Source: Podocnemis expansa (taxonomy: Eukaryota > Chordata > Testudines > Podocnemididae). From it: a stretch of 64,000 bases of DNA. Shown here piece after piece: positions 52,733 through 64,000 of this stretch. The position numbers and the translations under genes were made by a program. Under the pieces are notes generated by a model, which was not told the origin of the DNA, searched no databases, and was given only the letters and a program-made list of their open reading frames with translations. The stretch is taken from NCBI GenBank assembly GCA_007922195.1, contig ML681995.1, forward strand, positions 1,191,982 to 1,255,981, written 5' to 3'. The stretch's first letter is position 1. Every line of letters starts with the position of its first letter.

Positions 52733-52954
52733 TTTAGTGACAAAAATTTTCAGATGGGTATCTATGTTAGTCTGCATGGCAGAAACAAGAGTCCTGCAGC
52801 ACCTTCTGGACTACAGATTTCTTTGGGCCTAAGCTTTTGTGAACTTTAACCCTTGTTGCATCTGACAAAGTGGGTTGGAGCCCATGATAGCTTATGCCCA
52901 AAAATATCTGTTAGTCTATAAGGTGCCACAGGACTCTTGTTTTTAGTGACAAAA
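52733..52954. repeat. Foldback PLE mini-element with 13-bp TSD in ELAVL2 intron
   Basis: The element is 52746-52941 (196 bp). It is flanked by the identical direct repeat TTTAGTGACAAAA at 52733-52745 and 52942-52954. The left half is a reverse PLE tail (GTTAGTCTGCATGGCAG, AACAAGAGTCCTGCAGCACC, GCCTAAGCTTTTGTGAAC). The right half is a forward tail (GCATCTGACAAAGTGGGTTG, GCCCATGATAGCTTATGCCC, TTAGTCTATAAGGTGCCACA, GGACTCTTG). The two halves form an imperfect stem of about 80 bases. There is no coding sequence. It lies 2.2 kb upstream, in transcript sense, of the 50353-50506 exon. Confidence 0.9.
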
Positions 52955-55446
52955 GGAGAGACATCAGATTGGGTCTAGATAAGGGAATTCAATGTTAAAC
53001 TGAAAAAACATCCACAATACTAGATATACCCATGGATCATCTAGCCAAGTAGTGGCTCAATACTAAGTTTAAATTTTCAGGGGTGGGAGGGGACTTGTTC
53101 CTCTTGACTGCATGGGATCCACTTTTTGGACACAAATCAGCACTCATAGGAAGCAGCAAGCAGTGACCCAGCACTTTTATACTATGTAGCAAAAGAGTAA
53201 TACAATAATCCAACATTTGATATGTCACTAAAAATAAAGGAAAGGAGGTAAGTGCCTGATAGGCACTATTTCAACACACCATATAACTAGTTCAACATTT
53301 AAAAAAACATTTCATTCTATTTGATTAGCTCCGAATGAAGAGGTTTCTAATTTTTGTTTTTTTATAAAAGAATTCTGGTGAAAAGCAGAATGACATTACT
53401 GTTTTTAAAAACATAAAACTGATGTCCCTGAAGTGACTGCCTCCCTGCTTGCCACCTGCATGATAATCCCAGTAGGTGGTGCAAGTCAGTGTCAGAAGCT
53501 AGAATTTCCTTGGGCTGACACCCCTCTTCTCCCAACATCCTCAATTCATGTTGCTGCACATCAGGAGGCAACTAAGGCACTGGCTACAGGAGCGGGTAAA
53601 CTACTGAACACTATGGGAGGGAAGTGGGAAACAAACATTGGGCAACATTTGGGGGGAAATTTTGATGCTAAAATATGTCTGTCTGTTTTAAACCTATGCT
53701 CCATGCCAAAACAAAAACTTCCCTAGCACATGTCCATGAGTGAAAAAGAAATGGAGGTAAACTAGTTTCACAGAAGAAAAGAATCCATTGCAGAAGGCTC
53801 AGAGACAGGGGAGACATTTGCTCTACTCCCTGAAAGCAGACACAAAAGACTTAAGCAAAACCACAGCAAAATAAAAACTTTTCAGTTTAAACAAAAGCTG
53901 TATTTATCTCCACTGACCAGAACTGGTACAAATAAGCATCATTTCCGTGCAGAGCTGTGATGCCAATTCAGAATGAAGTCTCCCCCTTCGAATAAGGTTG
54001 TTCCTCAGTTTTTGTTTTTTCCCCCCCCTCAACACTTCTCCCATGCCTCAAATTTGTACACATCTTTTTCCTACTTGTATTAAAATTTTTAAACCCATAT
54101 TCAAGATAAGGTCACCCCCCCTCAGGGGGAGGGAGTGAGGGAGACAAATTTCAAATTAAACAAAACAAGTATTCTTTTAACTGGATTTAACACTAACTTC
54201 CCTATAAAAACAGTTTGTGAAAGTTGAATTAGAGGCCTTGCTTTATCTGTAATTCTTACAAAGTCAGCACCACCGGAAAAACAATGTATTTGCACCACAG
54301 ACAGCTATCAAAACCAAGGAACACTGAACGGTGTTAAAGGAAAGGAGGACAAATTATTAACAGAAGGTCACACAGGAGAGATCTATAGTGAAATGCTATT
54401 ATATATGAGACAACTGACAGAAATAAAGTCTTTAATGTATCCAGTGTTAGTGATCTATCAATTGGAAGTCTACGCAAGTCATTTTAACAGCAAAGAACAA
54501 GGAGTAGTAAAAGAAAGGATGAACAGGAAGCTCAATTATAGCAGAATTCCTAGCAACATTAGGCCCAACTTTAAATATTGAACTGATAACATACTTAAAA
54601 CCAGACCTCCTGAAGAAAAAATACAAGATGGCAGAAAGAGAAGGGACTAGTATCTAGAGATGGCTTAATTTCATTGCAAGGGGCAAAGTCACTTGTTTGA
54701 AACTGATGATCAGTTTTTAACCCCTGCTGACAAAATCCACAACTGGGTCACTTTACCCATCTTTTGGTAAGCATAAAAGCACGCTCTCCAACTCTTTTTC
54801 TACCCTACATCCTTTCCCAAGGCTTTTTTGTTAGTACAGTAATTACTTGACTATGATTCTATATGCAGTCCATTCATGCAATCCATATGCATTAACAGCT
54901 ATGTTAAATTACTTTCACAACTATTTCAACAGGTGAATATTTAATGGATAAAGATCAAGGTTCTGCTATGTCAAAACCACTCAGCACAGAATTTAAGTTG
55001 AGAGGCAGCCAGAAAGCCTACAATTTTAATATTTAAAGATAATACATGCAGTAGCACACACACTGCTACTCTGGAGACACCAATTTAAGAACAGTTTTAC
55101 TGGAATTTTCCATTATCCTACAAACTGCAGAGTAAACAGTAAAGATAGTGGCTCTTAGGAAAGCATCTCTGAAAGGGTGGATAAGAATAAGACAATGAAA
55201 CTGTTTTTTAACTTATTTTTTTAAAAATAGTGTGTCTCCAAATCTTAGAAAACAATGAAGTTTATGCTTTTCTTAAAAAAAAGAATCAGTTACTAGATTT
55301 TAGCTCCCTGCCCAAACACTCAAATTTTTGTTGAAAATAAAGTATAAAGAACTTTTGTTTTCAAATGCAGAAGCTTCCACCAGTGCTTTGGTGCCTGTGA
55401 TTACCTCAGCAGGCATCAGAGCTCTCCCAAAAAGCTTTAAGTGATG

Positions 55447-55738
55447 CTATCCTCCAAGGGGAGAGGGGAGGAGAAAGTGGTTGCTGCTATCCCACTTGCT
55501 CTTCACCTCCAAGGCCTTGCCCTGATCTGGCTTCTGCTTGAGGATTTCCACACGCTGTGTGTGGATAGCATCCTTTGAAGTCCTCTCCAGCATGTTCCTG
55601 GCTTTGGGGGGGGGGGTGATCATGTTCTTGGGGGTTTTGATCTGCAACAATATTCCCAATTCCCAGTCTGTTACAAGTCCATATTTTTGGAGGTTGAGGA
55701 ATATGGTGACCCAGAAAGAAAACATTATCTGAGGACAC
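55447..55738 (-). other. Unidentified ORF-dense patch in intron
   Basis: Two minus-strand frames of 92 and 83 codons overlap here, with a lysine-rich run (RVEILKQKPDQGKALEVKSK) in one of them. The patch is more GC-rich than its surroundings. I recognise no family, and no poly(A) tail or intron-less gene structure was seen. It may be a fragment of a processed pseudogene or chance. Confidence 0.25.
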
Positions 55739-56383
55739 TTAGAAGCAAATCTATGAAATCAATAGGGATTCTTTTCACTTTTAAAAACAACCTGGCAATT
55801 TCACCTATTTAATATTGATACCCTCAGCTACCCGTGTTATTTTTAATAATCTGCACACAGTCACAAATTCTATCAACCCAATAACACAAGTTTACTCCAC
55901 ACTGAAGTTTGTCATGTATGGTGTGTGTCCAGGACCGACTGCCAACTGATTTTGAAAACAGGACAAGTACATGGTTTGTGAGAGGTAAGAAGCAGATCGT
56001 TCAAACGAAGAGGCTGAGCACTTCCACAAGCTGCACAGATATTTTCTGAACCGCTCTTCTATGACAGCAAAATAAGAGACTGAAATGTTCCTTAATACAG
56101 TTACACTGTGCAATGCTACTTACGATAAATTCTTTTCATTCAGGTTAGGAACATTCAACTATTTAGATCCCAAGCATCTAGAACTTTGTGAGATCTTACT
56201 GCCAGTAGTGAGATACTAGAACACTAGTTAAGTAAAGAGATTCAAATCTCAAATGCCTTTAAAGCATTCTATGTTATCCTTCAACCTGTGGGTAGGTTTG
56301 CTGCATTTCCATTCCAAGTCAGCAGTTCCTCCACCCCCCCAACATTAAAAGTGGTATTTTCCAGCATTGTTTGCGCTTTAAAT

Positions 56384-56489
56384 GAGTGGTTTTCAACCCT
56401 TTTCGTTTGCAGACCACTGCAAAATTTCAAATGAAGGTGCAAACATCTTTGGAAATCTAAGCCTGCAGATAGCAGGTATAAAGTCATTG
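56384..56489. mobile_element. Diverged hAT MITE in ELAVL2 intron
   Basis: Starts GAGTGGTTTTCAACCC, close to the CAGTGGTTTTCAACC end of a known type of hAT element, with internal GCAGACCACTGCAAAATTTC and GGAAATCTAAG. The far end GTATAAAGTCATTG is a poor inverted match. The flanks CTTTAAAT and CTTTAAGC match at 6 of 8. An old copy. Confidence 0.65.
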
Positions 56490-59400
56490 CTTTAAGCAGA
56501 AAAATCTTAAATGTAGATAGATGGATAAACTTGCCTCGTTAAACACATTCACTCGGTGAATCTCCAAGACAGAAGAGCAAGTTTGCGCTAACGTGTATTT
56601 TAGCCAACACCACATAAACTGAAGAGACGACAGATTAGATTTCCTTCTGTAAAGAGTTTAAACTCAGCTACTACAGAACTAGAGTGATATTTATTAAATG
56701 TTACCCAACAACTCCATCCCTGTGCGTAAATCAAATGAACAAGAGCCTCATCTATTATGCTCCAACACATACCTTGTATTTACAGTCAACACTGCACTGT
56801 GACATGAGTTTATTTCTGCAGTAGCTGTTCCCCCTTCGAAGTGTGAGGAGTTGGAGTGCACTGGCTTACAGCTTTGATTCTCTTACTACCTAAGCTTCCT
56901 GGAGGATTTAGTCTTATTACCAGGCAGTTATTGTAGGAAAAGAAGCTCTTTTAGGTACACCCCTCACCATGCTTTTTCCAAAATTCACATTGCTTAATTC
57001 CTGTAATCACTAAAGAAACAGAAGTAGGCAATCAGAGAAATATTGCCTGCTATTTAAGTGAGTAAAGTTGTGAACAGAACCTAGCAGGTCATCTGCTTTG
57101 TCCACTGCTGGCAATATCCACACTAGAACCTCAGAGGGAAGCTCTGGGAGAGGAAGATTTCTGGGCTTGCACACAAGAGGTAGCAAGTGAAGGTCATACC
57201 TCCCTTAAATTTGATTTACTATGAGCCTTCCTTTCCTGACTTATTGTGATGTATTTATTCTAAAGAGCAGTAAAAAGGAAGAGAACGCCGTTTGGGATTT
57301 TGTTCCCTACTTCTTTCGGCAGTCCAGACTACAAAACTCAAGAAATAGAAAAATAAGGGTTCTTTCAAAAAAGGTAAATACAGAATCAGATCAAGCACCC
57401 ACCTTCCTCTGTGAATGTGAATTAGTTTTTCCTTTATAAATGTGAACTAAATTTAAAGTTGTTCAAAACCCTGGATATTTAGAGAACTCAACCACTTAAT
57501 CCAGTTTATCTGATGCAGTTTTAAAGTATCTCAATACATGATCTCAGTGTAAATAAATATAAACTTTAGTTCCCAGTGCTTTTAAAATTTCCTTTGTCTG
57601 AAAGGAGGAACTGATCCCAAAAGGCAGATGAGGGTGGGGAGTTATGGTCATATTTTGATTGGAGTAAAGATTAACCTTCATCCCACTCGCCCTGCCCCAG
57701 GGATTCATCCTGTTTCTGGAATCATTCTTTTCAGATCTATGCTGCTTACCCCTCATTCCAGAAGTGGGAAATTCATTACAGCCAGCGTTAAGGCAATGAG
57801 AGCTAAAATGAAGCATATATTGGGGGCAGGGGAAAGAAAAGGGATGCCAAAAGGTACTCCCAGTATCTGGCCACAAAACTTGGAGGACCATGCCATGCTT
57901 AAGTGCCATCACATCTATGCTTTTATTGTTATTGAACACATTAGCATGGCTTGACTAAGCTCTTCATGGTAAGCAAGACATTGTACTGTTCACACACATG
58001 CCCCTACCCCCCCTCCCTCTCACCTCCCTTTTAGAGGAGCTATGTTTATGAAAAAGAGCAGCTTTTCTAAATGTTTTTGGATTAAAACTTTGAGACAGTT
58101 CTGCTGATGTTTTAAAAAGGTTACTAAAAAGAGAGCTCTTTACACATCTCTAGCCTCCTAAAAGCAAGGAAAAAAAGTCATGTGCCTCCGCTCTACGAAA
58201 GGACAGGTCTGTGCGGAAACTCAGGGTGAGAAAGATCAGTTTCCTTGCCTGGAAGGCATTTTCCCATGGTCACCTGCACCTAATGCACTCTACAGAGTCC
58301 ATTTACCTGTACAGTAGGTGATGGTTCAAAGATTCTACTTCTGTAATGAGGCAACAGCATGGACTAGACCCCTGCAGGTTTCACACACAACCAAAAATAC
58401 CATTAGAATTGACTCCACAGCTGATTTTACAACAGGTGCATCTGAACAAGCTACAATTTCCTCTCATTTTATGGAAGGATCAACATTTTTGTAGCAGGGA
58501 ATGACCAGATTAGTTGATTATTTCTTGTAAAATTAGTCTTGGCAGATAAAAAAAACTAAGCTTTTTTTAAGTTATCTATTTAAATTTTCAAACTTCCAAG
58601 AAATCATGGGGGAGTCAGACAATTATTCAGTGACAGTAGATGTTGACAGTTTTAGTTAACTGTTACAAAGCTTCAAGCTTTTGAATTGCAAAATCACGTC
58701 AAAATATACAAAGTAACTATCATTTACTCAAATTCTCTTAAGTTCAAGCTGCATTTTCCTTGATCAGTGGAAATATTGTCTGCATAGTGAAATCAATGTT
58801 TACTGATATTTACCAATGAGCATCTTATCCTTCCAAGTGCATGTATAATGAAAAAAACATGAAAAATAGTCAGTAGTTCAATAGAGGTAGCATTCCTCAA
58901 ACACTTTGGCATCCACTGTAATGGCCATGATTGTACAGAAAAAACAGAGTAACAGTAATTAGACCTGAAGAACATCATCGTAACTCTGGATCACAGAGAA
59001 CATTTCACCTAGGGAACAACCTACGTTTAAAAAAAATACTGATTTAGTGAGCATTGAGGGAAACCCAGAAGGACCAGGTATTCATTGCTTGAGGATCAGA
59101 CAATCTGCTAGTGTTTTGTGAAAGACTACCAGAGATTCAGACTCCATCCTGTGAATTGTTATACAGTGCCTTGTCTTTTGGCCCAGAAATTCACAGTACT
59201 CCCTCTCCCCCTGGAATCAAATCTCAATGCATTTCTTGGGATTTGGGAGAATGTCACCAGTTCAAGTAGATGCTTCAATTGGTGGTTTTAGAACACCTCT
59301 AGCACAGCAAAGAAGCTCCACTCTTCTACCAGTTATTGCACTTTGGATCACTGAAATACACTTTGAAGAAAATAAGGATATGGTCAAGCTAGAAACTCAG

Positions 59401-62400
59401 CAATGAGGCCTGATTCAATCTTTTTTTTTTTTTGGAAGCCTCTAAACAAAAAGACAAAGGATATATTTAAGACCCCAAGCATAACACAAATGGTTCTGCA
59501 GGCAGACTAGATAAGAGGATTCTCAAATCTTTTGCATGCCACAGTTAGATTTGTTTTGTAAATCAGGAAGTCAACTGGTCTTGCAAATAAGAATGCTACT
59601 ATCAGCTCTTCCTCAGGCTTCAGGCAGTAAGGTGCCTTCACATCCAAGTCAAAACACAGCTTTCCAGGCTTTCCAAAAGACACTGGCATGACCAGGAAGC
59701 TGATCAGAGACCGAACGTTATGTGCAGTCAGTAAGACATGTTACAGAAATGCCACAGTTCAAGAGTCTTCAAAAGGGAAAGACAAAAGAATAGCCAGAGA
59801 ACAGACCACACATGTGGACCTTTATTTCTAGCAACAGAAGGGGCAGAAAAGTGGATACTATCAGCTACCGATGGAACAGGGATACAGATTGTTAGCCTAG
59901 GAAATATTTCCCACAGCAATATTATTCCCTAGATTATTATGAAATGGATTTTTAGGTGAACTTTATTCTAGAATAGGAGCTTTTTCTACAGGATGATCAT
60001 TTGAAGACTTGAATGTGCATGAGAGTGAGTTTTCTGGACTCCGTCTCCTCTCCCCCCGCCTTTAAGTGGGCATCCTTCTCTGGAAACAGTCCAAGAATGT
60101 TTGTCCTAGCATCATATTTGAAGAGAAGCAATCTCTAACAAAGGAGAAATTAGGTTCTCTTATTTAGGCTCAGTCACCTAGCCTAAAAGGCAGCAGAGAT
60201 GCTGTCCTTGTTGGGGGCAAAACAAATTAATAGGCTTTTAAGAACAGAAAAGGAACCATTGTGATCATTTAGCCAGGTCTTTAGAAAGCATTCAGGATAG
60301 AACACACACACTGGCCAAACAAGGAAGCTCACCAAGTTTAAGTAAAGAGGGAGAAAGCAAGATTAGAAAATTAGGAGACAAGCTTTTCCGCCTGACCAAA
60401 GCAGTAAACTGGGATCATGCACCATAGCCACAGAAATAAAGCAGAGGAACATTCAGATCAGGCAAGTACCGCAGACTGGCCAAAGCATTTTGCACAAATT
60501 CCCATGTAAGGCATTTGATAATTTTCTGAATTCAGAGCACTCCAGAATTGATGGGTATGCAATTCAGCTGATGCAGGACAGGGGGATACTAGACTCCAAG
60601 CTGGATGACCACCTCTTTCCTCACTACTCTAAGCTGGAAGTGTACCAAAAAGAAGGAAACATTCTAGTTCCAGTGCAACAGTAGGGAACTCCCATCCTCT
60701 GGAATCTTCTTTGGCATTTATCTTTTCCCCACCCATGAAGTAAGGATCACATCCCAGCTACGTATTGCTCTGAAGGCAACAGAAGACAGTATTTAGCAAG
60801 TTTTCTTTGCGCGCTCAGAGTTGCAAGAGAAAAGAAGATTAAGACACTGGCCCATTTCATACTGCTGTTGCTGCTACTTACTCATGGACATGGAAAAAAA
60901 ATTTTTTTTTTGGTATTGTTTTACTAGCCACTAGCAAGTGCATTCTTCAGGTCTTGCCTATACATCTCATTCAATACACACTTCAGCCATGAATGCTGCA
61001 AAAACAGCATATTCAATTACAATTCCTTTCAACATTCCTGAGGAATGTTTTTGAAAGCTGCAGTAAAAATCCTTATTGGCTTGATGTGACACCCAAAGTC
61101 AATATTGAATTGGTGTCTAAAAACTTGGATAGCTACATGTCCCTGAAGGTCAATTACATTCACTCAAGAACTTTATATTCTAAAAAGCACATCTATGTTT
61201 TATTAAAAAGAACAGGAAAGTAACTTTAACTCCATTATTTTTTTCAGCATAAGAGAGGGTAATCTGGCCAAGTCCTCATATGCTTGACTCATGCCTTTCT
61301 TTTTGGCTTTTGCAGAAGGACACTTCCACCTTAAGGATTTCTCTTGGGGAGCTGGGCTAGCAGAAGAGGGACTAACATCATTGATGCTACACTAGTGGGG
61401 GGGGGTAAGTTTTATATCAGGGTGTTGCTCAATATCCTGGTGTGCACAGACCTTTTAAAATTAGTGGTACCAATCCAGTTTACCATGACCAACTGGATAC
61501 TCATTCTATCATCTTGGCCATCTAGTCAAAGTCTTAAGAGTTTTGCTGACATGCTCAGACAAGGGGAAACCGTGTGTCCCCCCCCCCCCTCCGGCTGTTA
61601 TACAGCTGTACGGAGTGGTTCCAAAAGAGATTTCTAACTGGGGAGGATAGAAACTGAGAAACAAAGGCTGTTAAATTGTGCAAACTGCATTATAACTTTA
61701 TTTGAAAGAACTCCAGCACTTGCTAAGAAGGAGGTTTTTTTTTGTTTTTTTTTTTTTGCAAATTTTGAGTTCAGTCTGACAAGCTGTTCTATTTTGCTCC
61801 AAGTGATGAGATATTGTGGAATAATCACAGGGTTTTTTTTGTTTTTTTTTTTTAATGGAACAGTTTACAAAAAAAGTGATAGGACATGCATTCAAAACCA
61901 AACCTTTCCTTCAAAATACTATAATACAATATGAAAAATCTGAAACTTTACATGAGAAAAGTTATCATGAAGATTGCATATGTTAAGTATCAGCTTAGAA
62001 CAAATTTTACCTGGGGGATGAAGAAAAGAGGAGGGATTTAAAATGGAAATGCTGTCAAAGCTTTAACTATAGCATAGCAAAAAGACTCTAATTACCATTT
62101 ATATAACTCCTGCAAAAATTTAAGGGGGGGGGGAACCAAACACACCTTTACCTTTGTTCCAAGACAAATTGTTCTACTGATTCACATCTGCAAAAGCACT
62201 TCACTTTATCTTAAGACCACAGTCCTGAGGTATTTAATTACCCTGTCAAGACCACTAAATGGTCTGGCACCATGCCCTTTCCCTCAATCTCCACTGACTG
62301 ATAGCATCAATAGAATTCACTTGCTTTAATTAAAGCACCAAACAGGATTCCCTTTTACCACTTGCTAGATCAATGGTCTTTAATACAGGAAGAATAAAAT

Positions 62401-64000
62401 ACAAAAGTGAGAAGGGAGTCTTCTTCCTCACCTTTACAGTTCATTTGCCTTTGGTGTTCTAAAGGGGTTTTTACACAAATAAATAGATATCTCCCAGGTC
62501 CTTGAGAAGCTGGTTAATGGCGATCATTAAAAACTTGTCTATTAAGATTCTTTCTTGTTAATATACTTCTACAAATATGAGCAGGTCAGACTTATGAAAA
62601 CTAGTGACTGGAAGACATCCCTCATTGTTACATAAACTTAGCACAAATAGAAGTCTACCAAAAAAAGAAGTTCATGGGTCTATACACTAGTTACACATTA
62701 TGTAATAAAACAAAATGCATATAATCTACTCGAAATATTGTCACTTAAGGTTCCCCTGAGCAAGCAATAAATTATGGCACAGCAATTACTTTAATATTAC
62801 TCTTACAGAACTGGATCATGTTTCACAACTAACCAAGAATTGCTATCAAATGAAGAAACAAGGTACACACCACAAACATGTTTTAATCATTTCTAAAAGG
62901 TGTTCATAGCTGTTATATGCTCCACATCTCAAATCATCTAACTACAGCATATGTTATTTCTTGGAAATCAGATGAGAGCATTCTACAATGGTTTGCCCAT
63001 TTTACAGTTCCAATTCATGCTCCAGTCTCCTTCGTTTTGTTGGAGTTAGTAAGGGATGATACCAGCAAAGGATATCTTCACAAGACACGTGCGGCCAAGA
63101 AACTGGGAAAGTGAACTTTCTGCCAACTTCTGCATGAATGACACTCCATTGTAAGCCTTAGGATTTTTTAATATATGCAAGAGCTATGGAAGAGTGGGAA
63201 GAAAACCTACAGATTTAATACTTTTGATTAAATATTTCTTAAATCTATACTCCCTGACAGGTGATAATTACTCTTGTAAACACTTTAATAGTCAACCAAA
63301 AAAGAATCTCTTGTAGGAATCATGTGAGAAGAAATGTTTAACCATCTTTTGCCCGGCAAGAAATCAACTGCTGACTTGCAAAGAAGGGCAGAGGTCTGGA
63401 AGCTGCATTTGTTAAGCATAAAAACGTACACAAAAGTGCTTCAAATGTTTCTACTTGATACTTGCCTAGGATTAAGCAAATACCTCCATCAGTGACAATG
63501 TTCACCTCAGTCTTGCATTTAAGTGAACTCTGATATTTAACCCACCTCACATTAAACAGTTAACCCTTCCATGGTACCTTGTTTGTTTGCCCCAATCCAG
63601 CTGGAACTGTTAAGCTGGGAAAATTAACAAGCGACCTAATGGAACTAGTGGTACTTCTGTGGGACATCATCTGGGGTCAACCACACACATCCCCAGATCC
63701 AAGGGGCTTAAGTCAGACTGGCAGTTACAAGTGCAAATCTATTCTTTACTCATTTCCACCCATGGCACTTTAAACCACAGCCAGTTTCTTTTCTGGCATC
63801 AGTGTGGAAAGCTGCCTGCTCTAGACCTGCAACTGTTTACTCAGATGAAAGAACTGAGTTGTCTGCACCCTCTTGCACAGGGGCTGTCAGACCAGACGTT
63901 TACCTCAGGGTTCTTGCAGCTTGGTCTGCTGCTCTAGGTAAAAACAAACAAAAACAAAAAACAAAAACTACTCTTCAGTTTCTACCTTGGTTTTAAGAAA

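Noticed and set aside
57544..57954. Overlapping open frames of 131 (minus) and 108 (plus) codons in the ELAVL2 intron
   Set aside because: They overlap on opposite strands, have no motif or splice context, and neither resembles a known family. Likely chance.

Overview
The window looks like part of a chromosome from a non-avian sauropsid, most likely a turtle. It is AT-rich, has no bacterial-style gene packing, and carries the 3' half of one multi-exon vertebrate gene amid many transposon remnants. The repeat mix points to a turtle or close relative: CR1 and L3-type LINEs, Penelope-like elements (PLE), DIRS-type retrotransposons, hAT-type non-autonomous DNA transposons and old MIR-like SINEs. 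The organism call is an inference from this mix plus the gene; no search was run.

The only host gene I can support is ELAVL2 (HuB, a neuronal RNA-binding protein) on the minus strand. Four coding exons are present, in transcript order: 50506-50353 (RRM1/RRM2 junction and start of RRM2), 47605-47380 (rest of RRM2 plus hinge), 41792-41754 (a 39-nt cassette hinge exon) and 41255-40928 (RRM3 and stop). Splice sites and phases agree throughout. The 3' UTR probably runs to about 38555. The exons for the N-terminus and RRM1 were looked for and not seen, so they lie beyond 64000.

Regions 1-38500 hold downstream intergenic DNA. From the left: PLE tails and a PLE endonuclease remnant (1-2480), an old CR1 tail followed by a younger CR1 with a 473-codon open RT frame (2620-4390), a hAT-like element containing a tRNA-like module (4518-5473), a hairpin-rich foldback element (6057-6563), a hAT MITE (7076-7432), an L3-like LINE (8230-9415), a decayed DIRS element (about 10900-17560) split by a nearly complete PLE (13559-16288), several foldback PLE-tail elements (17606-17935, 19165-19402, 21683-22182), another hAT MITE (24688-25025), a likely second DIRS remnant (about 30900-33400), and a MIR/PLE tail pair (34118-34407). 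The ELAVL2 introns carry a CR1 tail, hAT MITEs, MIR copies and a foldback PLE mini-element.

The most interesting pattern is a recurring fold-back structure. The PLE 3' tail occurs at least five times as a head-to-head inverted pair. Two copies have clear target-site duplications (12 and 13 bp), so the inverted pair appears to be the inserted unit. One of these is a 196-bp element with no coding sequence inside an ELAVL2 intron. The 2.7-kb PLE landed inside the catalytic motif A region of the DIRS reverse transcriptase, which fixes the order of the two insertions.
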